A stretch of 64,000 nt of DNA from Liopterus haemorrhoidalis. Taxonomy: Eukaryota; Arthropoda; Insecta; Coleoptera; Dytiscidae. The notes under the pieces were generated by a model. That model made no database searches. It saw only the letters and a program-made list of their open reading frames with translations, and was not told the origin of the DNA. The position numbers were made by a program, and so were the translations under genes. Below, piece after piece: positions 20,314 through 31,064 of this stretch. Every line of letters starts with the position of its first letter. Position 1 is the stretch's first letter. Location: contig OZ020625.1 of the NCBI GenBank assembly GCA_963971575.1, positions 22,346,992 to 22,410,991 on the forward strand. Direction: 5' to 3'.

Positions 20314-20529
20314 TCATGCGCATTGATGGTATACAGATGACAATTGAGTTAAAAATGTCAAAATATTGTATTGCTTACATTATTTTGTTGTTATATAATA
20401 TATATTATGGTATATACAATCACAAAATATAAAAAAAAAGAATGAATAAGTTAAACAAAGAAAAAAACGGAATGCAGAAGACAAATTCTCGACAATAGAA
20501 CCAGTGACGCAGGCGGGTGGGATTTGGGG
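20314..20529. other. AT-rich non-coding stretch
   Basis: No coding or repeat structure was recognised between the Mutator-like and hAT elements. Confidence 0.4.
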
Positions 20530-20537
20530 GTTAGGAC

Positions 20538-21637
20538 TAGAGATGGGTCGTTCATGAACGAACCGGCTCACTGAGCCGGCTCAGTACACTGACCGAAGTG
20601 ACACGGTTCACCAAATTGAAATGAGCCGGCTCACGGCTCACTGTATAGTTTCAAGTTTCAAGAATACGATTGGTCGGGCGATTGTGAACAGTGACCGGAG
20701 TGATCCGGATCTGGATCGATGTCATGTTGAACTTCGCGAGAACTTGGCTTGTAATGTATTATCATAAAGTGTATTTTGTCATCAATTTGTAGGGCAGTTT
20801 ATTTGAAACTAATAGGGTTAGTCTGTATTTTCTTACAACCATACTATATAAAAATATTAAAAATATTGCCCAAATCCCAGATGTCCGATTTATAAGGGCA
20901 ATAAACATCGCCATAAACTTAACACATCTGGTTTAAAATACAGTACCTACATAAAGTGAATTGCTTGTTTCAAAAATGTTAGATAAGAGTCGGGGCTAAG
21001 CGACGTTCTACCTACGACCGGACGACCGGCAACTGACTGACCTGTGTCTCGGGATCATGTTTAAAAGAACCGGCTCTAAGCAAGAGTCGGCTCTAAGCGA
21101 CGTTCTACCTCTAAGCTCTAAGCGACGTTCTACCGAACGACCGACCGACCCGTGTCTCGGGATCATGTTTACAAGAACCGGCTCTGAGCAAGAGTCGGTT
21201 CTAAGCGACATTTTACCTACGACCGAACGACCGACCGACCTGCGTCTCGGGATCATGTTTACAAGAACCGGCTCTGAGCAAGAGTCGGTTCTAAGCGACA
21301 TTCTACCTACGACCGAACGACCGACCGACCTGCGTCTCGGGATCATGTTTACAGTTCATATATTGCAAGAATCGGCTCTAAGCAAGAGCCGGCTGTAAAC
21401 GACGTTCTACCTACGACCGAACAACCGACCGACCTGTGTCTCGGGATCATATTTACAGTTTATATATTGCAAGAACCGGCTCTAAGCGACTTTCTACCTA
21501 CGAACTAACGACCGTCCTGTGTTTCGGAGACATGTTTACTTAACCGGATCACTGAGCCGGATCAATGAACCGGCTCAACAAACTGAACGACCTCCACTGA
21601 TCCGGTTCCGCAAACTGAGCCGAAATTCCCATCTCTA
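20538..21637. mobile_element. Non-autonomous hAT element with internal tandem repeat
   Basis: Termini TAGAGATGGG (left) and CCCATCTCTA (right), flanked by the exact 8-bp duplication GTTAGGAC (20530-20537 and 21638-21645). Both subterminal regions carry GAGCCGGCTC and CCGGCTC words (20565-20640 and 21540-21610). No transposase is present. The centre is a tandem repeat (20985-21540). Confidence 0.92.
20985..21540. repeat. Tandem repeat of about 90-108 bp inside the hAT element
   Basis: Five units, each with TCTCGGGATCATGTTTA (near 21047, 21156, 21246, 21336; last one ATCATATTTA near 21447), AAGAACCGGCTCT and GCGACGTTCTACC or GCGACATTTTACC. GACCGACCGACC runs occur inside. The open frames on both strands across this block are products of the repeat and not genes. 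Confidence 0.85.
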
Positions 21638-22067
21638 GTTAGGACCTCCCATGAAGCTGGTTATTTTGTTACTTCGATGCATTTTTTTGTTTTGTCATTA
21701 CTACGTCTCATTTTATAACCCTCCCCCTTCATGAAACTAATTTTGCGTCACTAAATAGAATATTTGTTAATTTTTTTAAAAACAAAAGCTATTTTTATTA
21801 ATAATTTAAAAAAAGACTCTTATTAAAAATGAGGAATTAGAAAAGATTTTTTGATCTTCAATATATTTCATCTCTTGCAATATACCATAAACATTTACGT
21901 ACACTCATACATACATATTTTATATATATTTAATTTATATAATTTTCTTTACTAATCTTCTCCATTTTCTATATCTAAAAATAACACTTAAAATCAAATG
22001 TCCGCCATTTTTATCTTCATAAGAGCTAAGTTATTATTTATAAACACCAGCATTTGGTAGTTACTAT

Positions 22068-22781
22068 CAGTGATGGGCGTTTACACGTAAACTTCAATTG
22101 TTTACGTTTACGTGTAAACTTATGTAAACAATTGGTAAACTTGTCAACAATGTAAACTTTGTAAACTCTCAAATAATGAGATTAGTTTTAGTTATTTAAT
22201 ACGAATAATAGAGTTAATTCAGTTCAAAACAATAAATTTATTAAAAAAATGGTGGGAAGAAACCGAAGGAATAGTTCTGAAGAACTAGGTTTTGTATTAA
22301 TTAAAGAAAATGAAAGAAAATATAGGGCGTTATGCAAAATTTGCAATGAATCTTTTCGTTATTAAAAAATATAGGCTGATTTTCTTAAAGGTGAAATTTA
22401 ATGTATTTTGTTATTAAAAAAATTAGACTGAATTTTCTAAAGAAAAAAGTTTTTTATTTTTCATATTCATATTTACTAATTTGTGTGTAACACCTGTATT
22501 ATGATGCAAATTCGATTTTTATTAATATGTATTTTGGCTTGTCCTAATTTTATATACTTACTTTTTCATTTAAAAACGTTTCAATAAAATTTTTATTATT
22601 TATAAAAATGTATTGAAAATGAGGTTCTGTAATTCAAAACAAGTGCGCATGTCTAAATCATTGTTTACATTGTTTACGTTGTTTCCATTGTTTACAAGAG
22701 TATTTGTGTTTACTTTACATCAATTGTTTACGCGTCAACAATGAGGTAACTTACATCATGTAACTTACGCGCCCATCAATG
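22068..22781. mobile_element. Non-autonomous hAT element with GTTTAC words
   Basis: Termini CAGTGATGGGCGTTTAC (left) and GTAACTTACGCGCCCATCAATG (right) are flanked by the exact 8-bp duplication GTTACTAT (22060-22067 and 22782-22789). GTTTAC/GTAAAC is repeated at least 15 times in the two subterminal regions. At 22249-22362 the remnant MVGRNRRNSSEELGFVLI and YRALCKICNESFRY looks like the start of a BED-type zinc finger of a hAT transposase. Confidence 0.9.
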
Positions 22782-22789
22782 GTTACTAT

Positions 22790-22945
22790 GATAGGAACTT
22801 TTATAGTAACATGTTACTAAATATTGTAGTAACTTTTTTCTTACGGAATACGAAATACCTCAAAGTTACTATGATAGTAACTGACTTTGCACATAGTAAC
22901 AAATTTAGTTATTACAATCATAGTAACTGAGTTACAGAATTGGTC
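22790..22945. repeat. GTTACTATGATAGTAAC-rich repeat
   Basis: Repeated GTTACTATGATAG/GTAACT palindromic words ending in TTACAGAATTGGTCCGATT. It is the target of the hAT at 22068-22781 and is related to 17275-17421. Confidence 0.5.
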
Positions 22946-23271
22946 CGATTATTCGACGTATATACAATAAACAGCTGTGTCAGCCGAATCTAGCGCTCGC
23001 CGATATGTAGACTGCCGGCGTCCGGCGCTGAGAAAATCACGCACTTTTTTAACCCGCAACGTAGCAAAATAAACGATCAAAAGTCTACAAGAACTTAGTA
23101 TTGCTGCAGTCTTGAAGTGTGTTAAATGTTATTGTGCTCAAAATTTGGTTAGAAAATTCAATAAAGCTATTTTGTGCTCGTAAGCAATGTTGAGCGTTAT
23201 CTAGATAATTTTATCTACATAATGCATTTAGATGATATATTATTATCTATCTTCTTTTTTAGATATTGTTT
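22946..23271. other. Non-coding stretch, unassigned
   Basis: GC-richer at 22980-23050 (GCGCTCGCCGATATG, GCCGGCGTCCGGCGCTG) and otherwise AT-rich. No recognisable coding block. Confidence 0.4.
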
Positions 23272-23273
23272 TA

Positions 23274-23650
23274 CTTTTTACCGACCGCCAACATATATAA
23301 GGGAGATATAGTGATCACAGCGATTTTGATGGATCTCCACGAATTGAGATCCCTACATAACGTTTTAACTATTTTTAGCATGATGCCTGTCGGTCTGTCT
23401 GTCCGTCCGTCCATCTGCCTGTCTGTGTACACGTGCAGAGCAAATTCGACTAAAAGGATTTTTATGAAACTGCATATTTAAGCTTTTGACATCAATAGCA
23501 CGAGTTGAGCAACTTTTGGTAAAAATCGGTTGACTAGAAATGGGAGTTTACTCGTGTCAATTTTAAGGTTTTTGCGAATATTTAGCAATAGAAAAATATT
23601 TCGAAAACATTTATTGAACAAAAATTGCTATAAATGCAATAATTATTTGA
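23274..23650 (+). mobile_element. ACCGACCGCCAACATATA repeat family, single arm
   Basis: It starts TTTTTACCGACCGCCAACAT, continues with ATAAGGGAGATATAGTGATC and a (GTCY)n tract at 23390-23425, then GTACACGTGCAGAGCAAATT and GCACGAGTTGAGCAACTTTT. Copies or arms occur at 26088-26607, 29105-29117, 30080-30150, 61870-62050 and 62283-63600. It is joined directly to a LINE at about 23650. Confidence 0.75.
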
Positions 23651-24269
23651 TATTTGTTTTTTTACATAATCAAAATGGCAATCAAAATTCAAGGGACAAT
23701 CTATCATAAAACCAAGATATTCAAATTCTTTAACAATTTCTACAAGCTGATTATTAATGTTTACATCAATGCTACTAATATCAATATTTCGATATTTATA
23801 TTTAGAGGATAAAATCATACATTTAGTTTTTAGTACATTAAGTTTCAGTTTATTTTGGCAAAAGTATAAATTTAGTTTTTTTAACTCTCTGTTCATTTTA
23901 TCAACGGCTACATTACTATTATTATCATATATTTCTACCAAAGTATCATCATCAAATAAGGTAAGAAAATCGAAATTAACATCGGTTGCAATATTATTGA
24001 TATAAATCAAAAACAGAATAGGTTCTAAAGAAGTACCTTGAGGGACGCCCCATTTATTAAGTAGTGCCTTTGACGTGCAGATGACGTCCTCAACTTTCGT
24101 TCGTTGATATCTTTTATCTAAATAACTTTGAAACCATTGTAATACTATGCCCCCCACGCCATATAATTGAAGTTTTTTTTAATAAAATTCTACGATCAAG
24201 TGTTTCAAATGCTCTTTGGAGATCTAAGATAACCGCAATAATATATTTTCCATCATCAAGTGTATTTTT

Positions 24270-25310
24270 AGGGTTTTGTAGGTATGACCAAAAAACCCTT
24301 ATACCGTCATTTTGTCGTCTGTCTGTCTGTCTGTCTGTTCGGTAAAAATTGTAGCCAAACGGCTAAACCTAGAGAGTTGAAATTTGGCATGCTTATACAA
24401 CTCTTTGACCCGCACATAGGAAAAATACTAAAACATCTAAAAAACATATCCCTCTAAAAATATAAACAAATATGTGCTCATCGAAAAAAAAACATTTTTT
24501 TTTTTAAATTATGAGTAGGGTATCAAATGAAAGCCCTTAGTACGTGGATTAACGATCAAAATTGTATTTTTGCAAAATAAATTATTTTGACGCGATTTTT
24601 GCCAAAATTGTGCAAAAAAATTTTTGTCCCACACACTGTAGCCCAGATGGTTTAAACTAAAAATCTGAAAAAATTCTAAGTAATGTACATTGGTGTCAAA
24701 CGGAATAGTACAACAGGAATTTTTGATCAGATTATGTTTTTGACAAATAACGCATTTTTTGTGTTTTTAACTAAAATATGTTAACTATTTAATACGTTGT
24801 GTAACATACCAGATCAGTAGCTCTCGTGGCGTGGTTGGATTTGTCGTACGCTTAATAATATAACTTAACTTGCAAACTAGAGTTCGAATCCTGTTGATTT
24901 TATTTTTTGTTCTTTTTTTGCATTTTTATTTTGTTTAAATTATTTTGTTAAAATTCTAGTTATATTTGGTAAATGTTGTATTTAATTTTTAAAAGCGTAA
25001 ATTTAATAACCAGTGGAAAGTGTTGAAATTATAATTTAATTCTATGTTTGACGAAATCAGAGGGCGGGACTTATGATGTAAGCAACCAATGGAAGCCATA
25101 GGTGCAATTTTCAAAATCTTAATGATCTTTGCTATATAAAAAAATACTGCATATATTTAGAAACTTAAATAATGGTATTAGGCATTCGAATTAAAATTCA
25201 TAAAAAAATATTTTGACATAAAATTTGTTTTGGCATCCCAAATAATCATCGTTCAGTTACTAAATACCTGCAAAACCCAGAAATGTGTGAAAATTCACAC
25301 TTCACATCAA
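24270..25310 (+). mobile_element. HINE/Helentron-like element, copy 1
   Basis: The 5' end is AGGGTTTTGTAGGTATGACC. A (GTCY)n microsatellite follows at 24316-24338. Near the 3' end ATACCTGCAAAACCC (25264-25278) is an inverted copy of the 5' end placed internally, followed by a 7-bp stem hairpin GTGTGAAAATTCACAC (25285-25300) and the end TTCACATCAA. TTTTT flanks both sides (24265-24269, 25311-25315). Asymmetric terminal inverted repeats, a 3' hairpin, GTCY microsatellite and insertion in a T run together fit non-autonomous Helentron-type (HINE) elements. It interrupts a LINE, whose frame defines the empty site. Confidence 0.65.
24814..24905 (+). other. tRNA-like Pol III module in HINE copy 1
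   Basis: A-box-like TGGCGTGGTTGG at 24827-24838 and B-box-like GAGTTCGAATC at 24880-24890, followed within 15 bases by TTTTATTTTTTG. Cloverleaf arms are poor, so this is not called a tRNA gene. Confidence 0.5.
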
Positions 25311-26087
25311 TTTTTCCAATCAGAGATAGTAAATTGTAGGGACTTTTCACATGAATTATTACGCCTAAAACTCGATTGAGAAGTTAATAACTTAGGTTCA
25401 AAAAATTCGTATAATTGTGTATATACAAAGACTTCAAGTAATTTTTCAATGCATGGTAGTGAGATTATTGGTCTAAAATTATTCCCGTCTGCAGTATTAC
25501 TAACTTTAGGCAAAGGAGTAACTGTTGAATATTTTAATTTATCAGGGAATATACCGTTTCAAGCGAGGTATTTATTAGATGCAATAACACATGACCTATG
25601 GTATTAAATATGACCTTAATAGTAACAGAATTTAGTATATTAAATGGGTTTTTATTATTTTTTTATTTTTTAACATATTCTCCCAATTCTGCTAATGAAA
25701 TTAATTCCAAGTTATCCATAACATGGTAGTACATGTTATTGTTAAATAAGTAATTATTATTAGCGTGCTCTATTCCACTGACAAGCTCTTCAATCGTTAT
25801 AACGAATTGGTTATTAAAATGTGCTGCCTTGCTTAAATTATCCGTAGCAATAAATGTTTTATTATTATAGTTAATATTTATATTTGAGAAATAATTAACC
25901 TCTTTAGAATTTCCCAATATAAGTTTCAATTTTTTCCATAATTCTTTTGGGTTGTTACTATTATTAGCAATTAATTTATCGTTATATTGTATTTCTCTGT
26001 ATTTAAGAATATTGACACATTTATTTCTTAAATTCTTATAATCTTGCCAAAACAAATTTATTTGTAAAATATTAGTACATTTTTACC

Positions 26088-26607
26088 GACCGTTAACATA
26101 TATAAGGGAGGTATTGTGATCATACCGATTTTGACATTTCGAAATTTCGATGCATCTCCACGAATTGGGGTCCCTACATAACGTTTTGACTATTTTTAGC
26201 ATGATGTCTGTCGGTTTGTCTGTCCGTCCGTCTGTCTGTCTGTCCGTCTGTCTGTGTACACGTGCAGAGCAAATTAGACTAAAAATATTTTTATGAAACT
26301 GCATATTTAAGCTTTTGACATCAATGACACGAGTTGAGCAACTTTTGGGCAAAATCGGTTGACTAGAAATGGGAATTTACTCGTGTCGATTTTAAGATTT
26401 TTGCGAATATTTAGCAACAGAAAAATATTTAGAAAAAATTTATTGAACAAAAGTTGCTATAAATGCAATAACTAATAACTTTTATTTGAGACGTTTTTTG
26501 ACAAAACGGAAAATTTTGAAAAATTTTTGTAAAATTTTTCAAAATTCTAAGTATCAATTTTTTCATACTTATATGTAACGTTTCCATGGTCATGATAAAT
26601 AATATCT
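26088..26607 (+). mobile_element. ACCGACCG repeat family, single arm
   Basis: TTTTTACCGACCGTTAACAT, ATAAGGGAGGTATTGTGATC, a (GTCY)n tract at 26205-26255 and GTACACGTGCAGAGCAAATT match the 62283-62880 arm in order, ending at CATGGTCATGATAAATAATA near 26605. It abuts a mariner fragment. Confidence 0.8.
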
Positions 26608-27420
26608 TTGTTTCTCTGTATCTCTGACCCCAAAGTATCTGAGGTCAAAAAGTATCGCGAATTTTGTGTTTTTTCAAAAATTATTTATTTATTCATGAAT
26701 ATCTATTTTGTCCCCTTCAAAGTAATCCCCACCAAATATTATACACTTGTCCTAACGTTTTTTCCAATCCTCGAAGAACTTAAAAAATCATTTTTTGTGA
26801 CCTTGTTCAGCTCCTCCTTCGATGCCGTCTTTATCTCCTCACTCGTAGCGTAGCGTCATCCTTTCATGGGCCTCTTCAGTTTCGGGAACAAGAAAAAGTC
26901 ACAGGGGGCCAGATCTGAGGAATACGGTGGCTGCGGCATTATTAGTGTGTTGTTTTTGGCCAAAAATTCGCGCACAAGCAACGATAAATTTCGCGGCGAC
27001 CCGTCTCATGCCCAAATCATTGGTAAAAATCGAATGGCACGAGCCAATCGATATGTTAAGGTCCTCAGCAACTTCTCTAACGATGATTCGACGATTGGCC
27101 AATACTATTTTCTTCCCTTCATCAATGTTTTCGTCTGTTGTTGACGTGCTTGGGCGTCCGGCATGCTCTTCGTCGTTCACATCTTCTCGGCCCTCTGAGA
27201 ACATTTTGTACCATCGATAAACTTTGCTTCGGTCCAAGGTAGTTTCATCATATGCCACAGTCAACATTCGGAATGCGTCCGCGCACTTAATTTTGTTTTT
27301 CACACAAAATTTGATACAGATTATTTGATCGATTTTTTGGTATAGGCAAAAATCGAAGACGAGCCAAAACACGTGCAAACAAAGCAACTCTCAAAAATTA
27401 ACTGAACATTCAAAATGGCC
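26608..27420 (-). pseudogene. Mariner transposase with large internal deletion
   Basis: Minus strand: KIDQIICIKFCVKNKIKCAD, AFRMLTVAYDETTLDRSKVY, EGREDVNDEEHAGRPSTSTT, then NRRIIVREVAEDLNISIGSC, HSIFTNDLGMRRVAAKF. This is the paired HTH region with the WVPH-equivalent start of the catalytic domain. Directly after VACARIFGQKQHT the frame shifts to the far C-terminus: a LFLVPETEEAHERMTLRY-like segment and KFFEDWKKR at about 26770-26880. The catalytic domain between (TGDE, HDNA) is therefore deleted. It belongs to a different mariner lineage from the copy at 17424-18706. Confidence 0.85.
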
Positions 27421-28194
27421 GAACTTGTCGGCATAATGCCGGGTTTACTTTGGTAGAGTAACAGAGCTAGTAACTATCGCAAGTACTAGGCGATTTACTC
27501 TACTATCTTATTTTCAGGATAGTAGGTGTTCATACACAATTGACATACTTATCTTATTTTCTGGATAGTAAGTGTGAAAACACATTTGATATCTTCACTG
27601 TGATTTTGTTGTGAAATTATCTTTTTGCAAAAAATAGTTTATGAATACGAATATACATCGTCGCCGACTTGATGCCATTAAAAAAATGGTATTTTGTATT
27701 ACATCATTTCAAATTATATTGCTCTAAAAATTATGTAAAACTAGTTATAACGTCTTTAGCTAAGTTACGGCTATAATATTAAGAATAGATTGATAACAAT
27801 TATGTACGTGCCAAATATAATTATTACTTACGTTTACAAAACTCTTATAGACGGTGTTACAGCAATAGCACAATACAAAAAAGAAAAAATAGTGAAAAAA
27901 ATAAGTGAAAACTTTGGCACACCAAAAATGTTGGATTGGAGATGCGAACACTTCAAAAGAAATATTTGCAATGACTGAATAATTACTCAATTCGTAAAAT
28001 GTCCCATATTTCCATGTGTTCTAAGAATTTTGGTTAACCCCACCTCCGAGCCCTTGTTCCAAAATTAAAACAAGTTTAAAATGTATTTTCGGCAAAGATT
28101 AAAGCATTAGACCTATTTATGATTTAATCCCTTTTGAATATGACCATAAAATTTTACAACAAATTTCCTGTCTATATTGTGTTTTGCATAAAAT

Positions 28195-28300
28195 TATTAA
28201 CAAATGTGAAGAATGAATTTACACACATTTTAGGTTTTCAATTATTAAGGTTTTTTAAGGTTTTGTAAGTATGACCACCGAAAAACCCTTATAAGAAAAA
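28195..28300 (-). mobile_element. HINE-like remnant
   Basis: AATGTGAAGAATGAATTTAC and ACACATTTTAGG resemble the 3' end, and GGTTTTGTAAGTATGACC resembles the 5' end, of the family at 24270-25310. The roughly 1-kb interior is deleted. Confidence 0.5.
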
Positions 28301-28672
28301 TAAATGTATATTAAATAATTTTGTATAATAAAAATAAATATTTTTAAAAGAGTTTGAAAAGGTTGAAATACCATATATCACATGGTATTGTTTGAAAAGA
28401 AATCATCAAATAATACATCAATGTTACAAAATTTATGTAAACAAATAATAACTTATTTGATATGTGTTGTTTTCTATTTGTTATGACAGGTTACCACTTG
28501 GCGCCAATTTCATATGTATCAATTTTGTGTACTAGTGGAAAAGATAGTAGCTAGCAAATACGTCGACGAGCTAGCTGCTATCCTAGCCCAACTACTGGCA
28601 GCTAGTACTCTACTAGCCACAATGTCAACTGTTTACACAGGGATAGTGACTAGTTGCTACTTACTTGCGCTA

Positions 28673-29044
28673 CCCAGCAAACATTTTTATACGGGCCAGT
28701 ACTGGTAAAGCACATACTCCCCGGCATTGAAAGTAATGGGCCAGTACCCCGGTGTCCCCGTGGCCGTTACTGGCCCATTGATGTATCAGTTGCCGGCCCA
28801 GCAACGGTAAAGTGCAAAATAATCGCATTAGTTGCAAGATTTATTTCTGATGGTTTTAAGTAAAAAATATGAGTGAAGAAGAGTGCTTATAAAATGCTGG
28901 TAAAGTACTTCGTATAGGCGGAATGCGAAATACAAATGTGAAGTACATTATTAATACTGGCGTTGCACTTACTTTTGGTGCCAGTAATTTACCATCATAA
29001 AAGCAGTTTGCCGGCATTCGGCCGTTAGTTGAATGTTTGCTGGG
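28673..29044. mobile_element. CCCAGCAAACAT element, copy 1 (short form)
   Basis: Ends CCCAGCAAACATTTTTATAC (left) and GTTGAATGTTTGCTGGG (right), flanked by TA (28671-28672, 29045-29046). The host element's other TIR reads CTTGCGATAGTTACTAG (complement of 27465-27481), showing the uninterrupted site with one TA. It holds one GGGCCAGTACTGGTAAAGCA unit and one GGGCCAGTACCCCGGTGTCC unit. Confidence 0.88.
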
Positions 29045-29116
29045 TAGTTACTAGCTCTGTTACTCTACCAATGTAAACCCGGCATAAGTGAGAGACATGA
29101 GTACCAACATAACGCC

Positions 29117-30080
29117 ACGGTCGGTAAAAATGTACTAATATTTTACAAATAAATTTGTTTTGGCAAGATTATAAGAATTTAATAAATGTGTCAATATTCG
29201 TAAATATGAAGAAATACAATATAACGATAAATAAATTGCTAATAATAGTAACAACCCAAAAGAATTATGGAAAAAATTTAAACTTATATTGGGAAATTCT
29301 AGAGATGTTAATTATTCCTCAAATATAAATTTTAATTATAATAATAAAACATTTATTGCTATGGATAATTTAAACAAGGCAACACATTTTAATAACCAAT
29401 TCGTTATAACGATTGAAGAGCTTGTCAGTGGAATAGAGCACGCTAATAATAATTACTTATTTAACAATAACATGTACAACCATGTTATGGATAACTTGGA
29501 ATTAATTTCATCAGCAGAATTGGGAGAATATGTTAAAAAATAAAAAAATAATAAAAACCCATTTAATATACTAAATTCTGTTACTATTAAGGTCATTTTT
29601 AATACCATAGGTCATGTGTTATTGCATCTAATAAATACCTCGCTTGAAACGGTATATTCCCTGAGAAACTAAAATATTTAACAATTACTCCTTTGCCTAA
29701 AGTTAGTAATACTGCAGACGGGAATAATTTTAGACCAATAAACTCACTACCATGCATTGAAAAATTACTTGAAGTCGTTGTATATACACAATTATACGAA
29801 TTTTTTGAACCTAAGTTATTAACTTTTCAATCGAGTTTTAGGCGTAATAATTCATGTGAAAAGTCTCTACAATTTACTATCTCTGATTGGAAAAATTAAT
29901 TTCATTAGCAGAATTGGGAGAACATGTTAAAAAATAAAAAAATAATAAAAACCCATTTAATATACTAAATTCTGTTACTATTAAGGTCATTTTTAATACC
30001 ATAGGTCATGTGTTATTGCATCTAATAAATACCTCGCTTGAAACGGTATATTCCCTGATAAATTTAAATATTCAACAGTT
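29117..30080 (+). pseudogene. CR1/jockey-like LINE fragment, inverted copy
   Basis: It repeats the 25316-26092 region in opposite orientation: NSRDVNYSSNINFNYNNKTF, VITIEELVSGIEHANNNY and ELGEYVKK at 29289-29543; SNTADGNNFRPINSLPCIEK and SLQFTISDWKN at 29693-29899. The non-coding junction TTACAAATAAATTTGTTTTG matches as well. After 29899 the segment 29510-29690 is repeated in tandem (to about 30075), then an ACCGACCG-family end follows. Frameshifts make it inactive. Confidence 0.85.
29899..30078 (+). repeat. Tandem duplication of 29510-29690
   Basis: TTTCATTAGCAGAATTGGGA through the AATAAAAACCCATTTAATAT block to AACGGTATATTCCCTGA is repeated almost unchanged. Confidence 0.85.
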
Positions 30081-30084
30081 ACTA

Positions 30085-30151
30085 CTATTTCGAAATGTCA
30101 AAATCGGTATGATCACAATACCTCCCTTATATATGTTGGCGGTCGGTAAAA
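30085..30151 (-). mobile_element. ACCGACCG repeat family, terminal piece
   Basis: The complement of this stretch reads TTTTTACCGACCGCCAACAT and on to GATTTTGACATTTCGAAAT, the outer 65 bases of the family seen at 62283. Confidence 0.8.
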
Positions 30152-31056
30152 ACAGATTTGCATTTTTTTTTTTTTTAATTTAAAGGCTTAAAAAAATCAT
30201 AAATGTATGTAGCGCGCGAAAACCACGTGTGACGTCAGAACCTACCTAGTGTACTGCGTACAGCCTACTTAGTCTATAGCGTACAGCCTACACAGTCTGT
30301 CGTGAACTTATTTGCTCGTGTAACTTTTATAGATTGTGTAAAGTTAGAGTGATTTTAATTAAAATAAAGTTATTCTATATGTTTACCGAATTAAATTATG
30401 TATTAAAATATATAAAACATAGAAGATCCAGAGCCCAGTACTTCGAAACATCGAAAATATTGTTCAGTACCGATGTGAACAAATATTTTGTTTAGAACTC
30501 CACAAAAACAATTTATATCATTACTTAATGGTGAAAAACAAAAGAAAAGGAAGAAAAAAATCAATGTTGGGTAAACTGTCACTTTGAAAAATGTTTAAAA
30601 ACAAATACAAAACTCTCGAACAATACAATATACACACGTTAAGATTATGTTGTAGTCTGGGCCGTCTAGGGTTTGACGTCATGCTCAGTCGTATTTACTC
30701 GGCAACCTTCGCGCTGTGGTCGGCTTATTTCAAATTTATAATATTTAAATTAAAAAATTTGGCTGAAATATTAATTAAAATTTGATTTTTGTTTTGTTAG
30801 GTGTCATTACTAACATTAACATATCAAAAAAATGTAGTTTTAAGAAATTATAAATTTTATGCGTATCCCCTATTAAATTGTTATATCTAGTTTTAAATTT
30901 TAAGTTTTGAAAATAAATAAATTGATTAATAAATAAATTTCAGTACATATTCTTATTAATTTCTTGGAACGTCCGATGTAATAAATAATTCTAATTTTAA
31001 AAGATTTCATGATTTTCACAAACACAATAACAAGGACAAATAATTTAAATATATTA
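30152..31056. other. Non-coding AT-rich stretch, unassigned
   Basis: No recognisable protein. TAGCGTACAGCCTAC-like words are duplicated at 30250-30290. TGACGTCA-like words (GTGACGTCAGAACC at 30230; TTTGACGTCATGCTCAG at 30673) recall the inner TIR block of the Mutator-like element at 18716-20258, so this could be a related, decayed element. Confidence 0.4.
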
Positions 31057-31064
31057 TTTAACGC

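Larger units (their letters stand above)
23651..26092 (-). pseudogene. CR1/jockey-like LINE polymerase, split by a HINE-like element
   Basis: Minus-strand order: an N-terminal stretch from 26055 (FWQDYKNLRNKCVNILKYRE, ELWKKLKLILGNSKEVNYFS), then at 25513-25316 SNTADGNNFRPIISLPCIEK, LLEVFVYTQLYEFFEP and SLQFTISDWKN. After the insertion 24270-25310 the frame resumes with TLDDGKYIIAVILDLQRAFE near 24200-24260. It continues in GGIVLQWFQSYLDKRYQR, NKWGVPQGTSLEPILFLIYI, FLTLFDDDTLVEIYDN and EYLGFMIDCPLN, ending near 23651. RT motifs are in the right order, but the catalytic YADD is FDDD here, and a one-base slip near 24170 shifts the frame. Removing the insertion restores SDWKN-TLDDGK continuity. 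A partial copy in inverted orientation lies at 29117-30080. Confidence 0.85.
27437..29084. mobile_element. Harbinger-like non-autonomous element with 40-bp TIRs
   Basis: The left end TGCCGGGTTTACTTTGGTAG plus AGTAACAGAGCTAGTAACTA is matched by the complement of the right end with one mismatch in 40. TAA flanks both sides (27434-27436, 29085-29087), a 3-bp TWA duplication as in PIF/Harbinger. The interior is non-coding and includes a decayed HINE remnant near 28195-28295 and a complete CCCAGCAAACAT element at 28673-29044, inserted near the right end. Confidence 0.8.

Noticed and set aside
21008..21398. Overlapping open frames on both strands (about 112 codons each)
   Set aside because: They run through a tandem repeat inside a hAT element; the peptide is only the translated repeat.
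26866..27220. Plus-strand frames of 92-97 codons
   Set aside because: Antisense of the minus-strand mariner transposase fragment.
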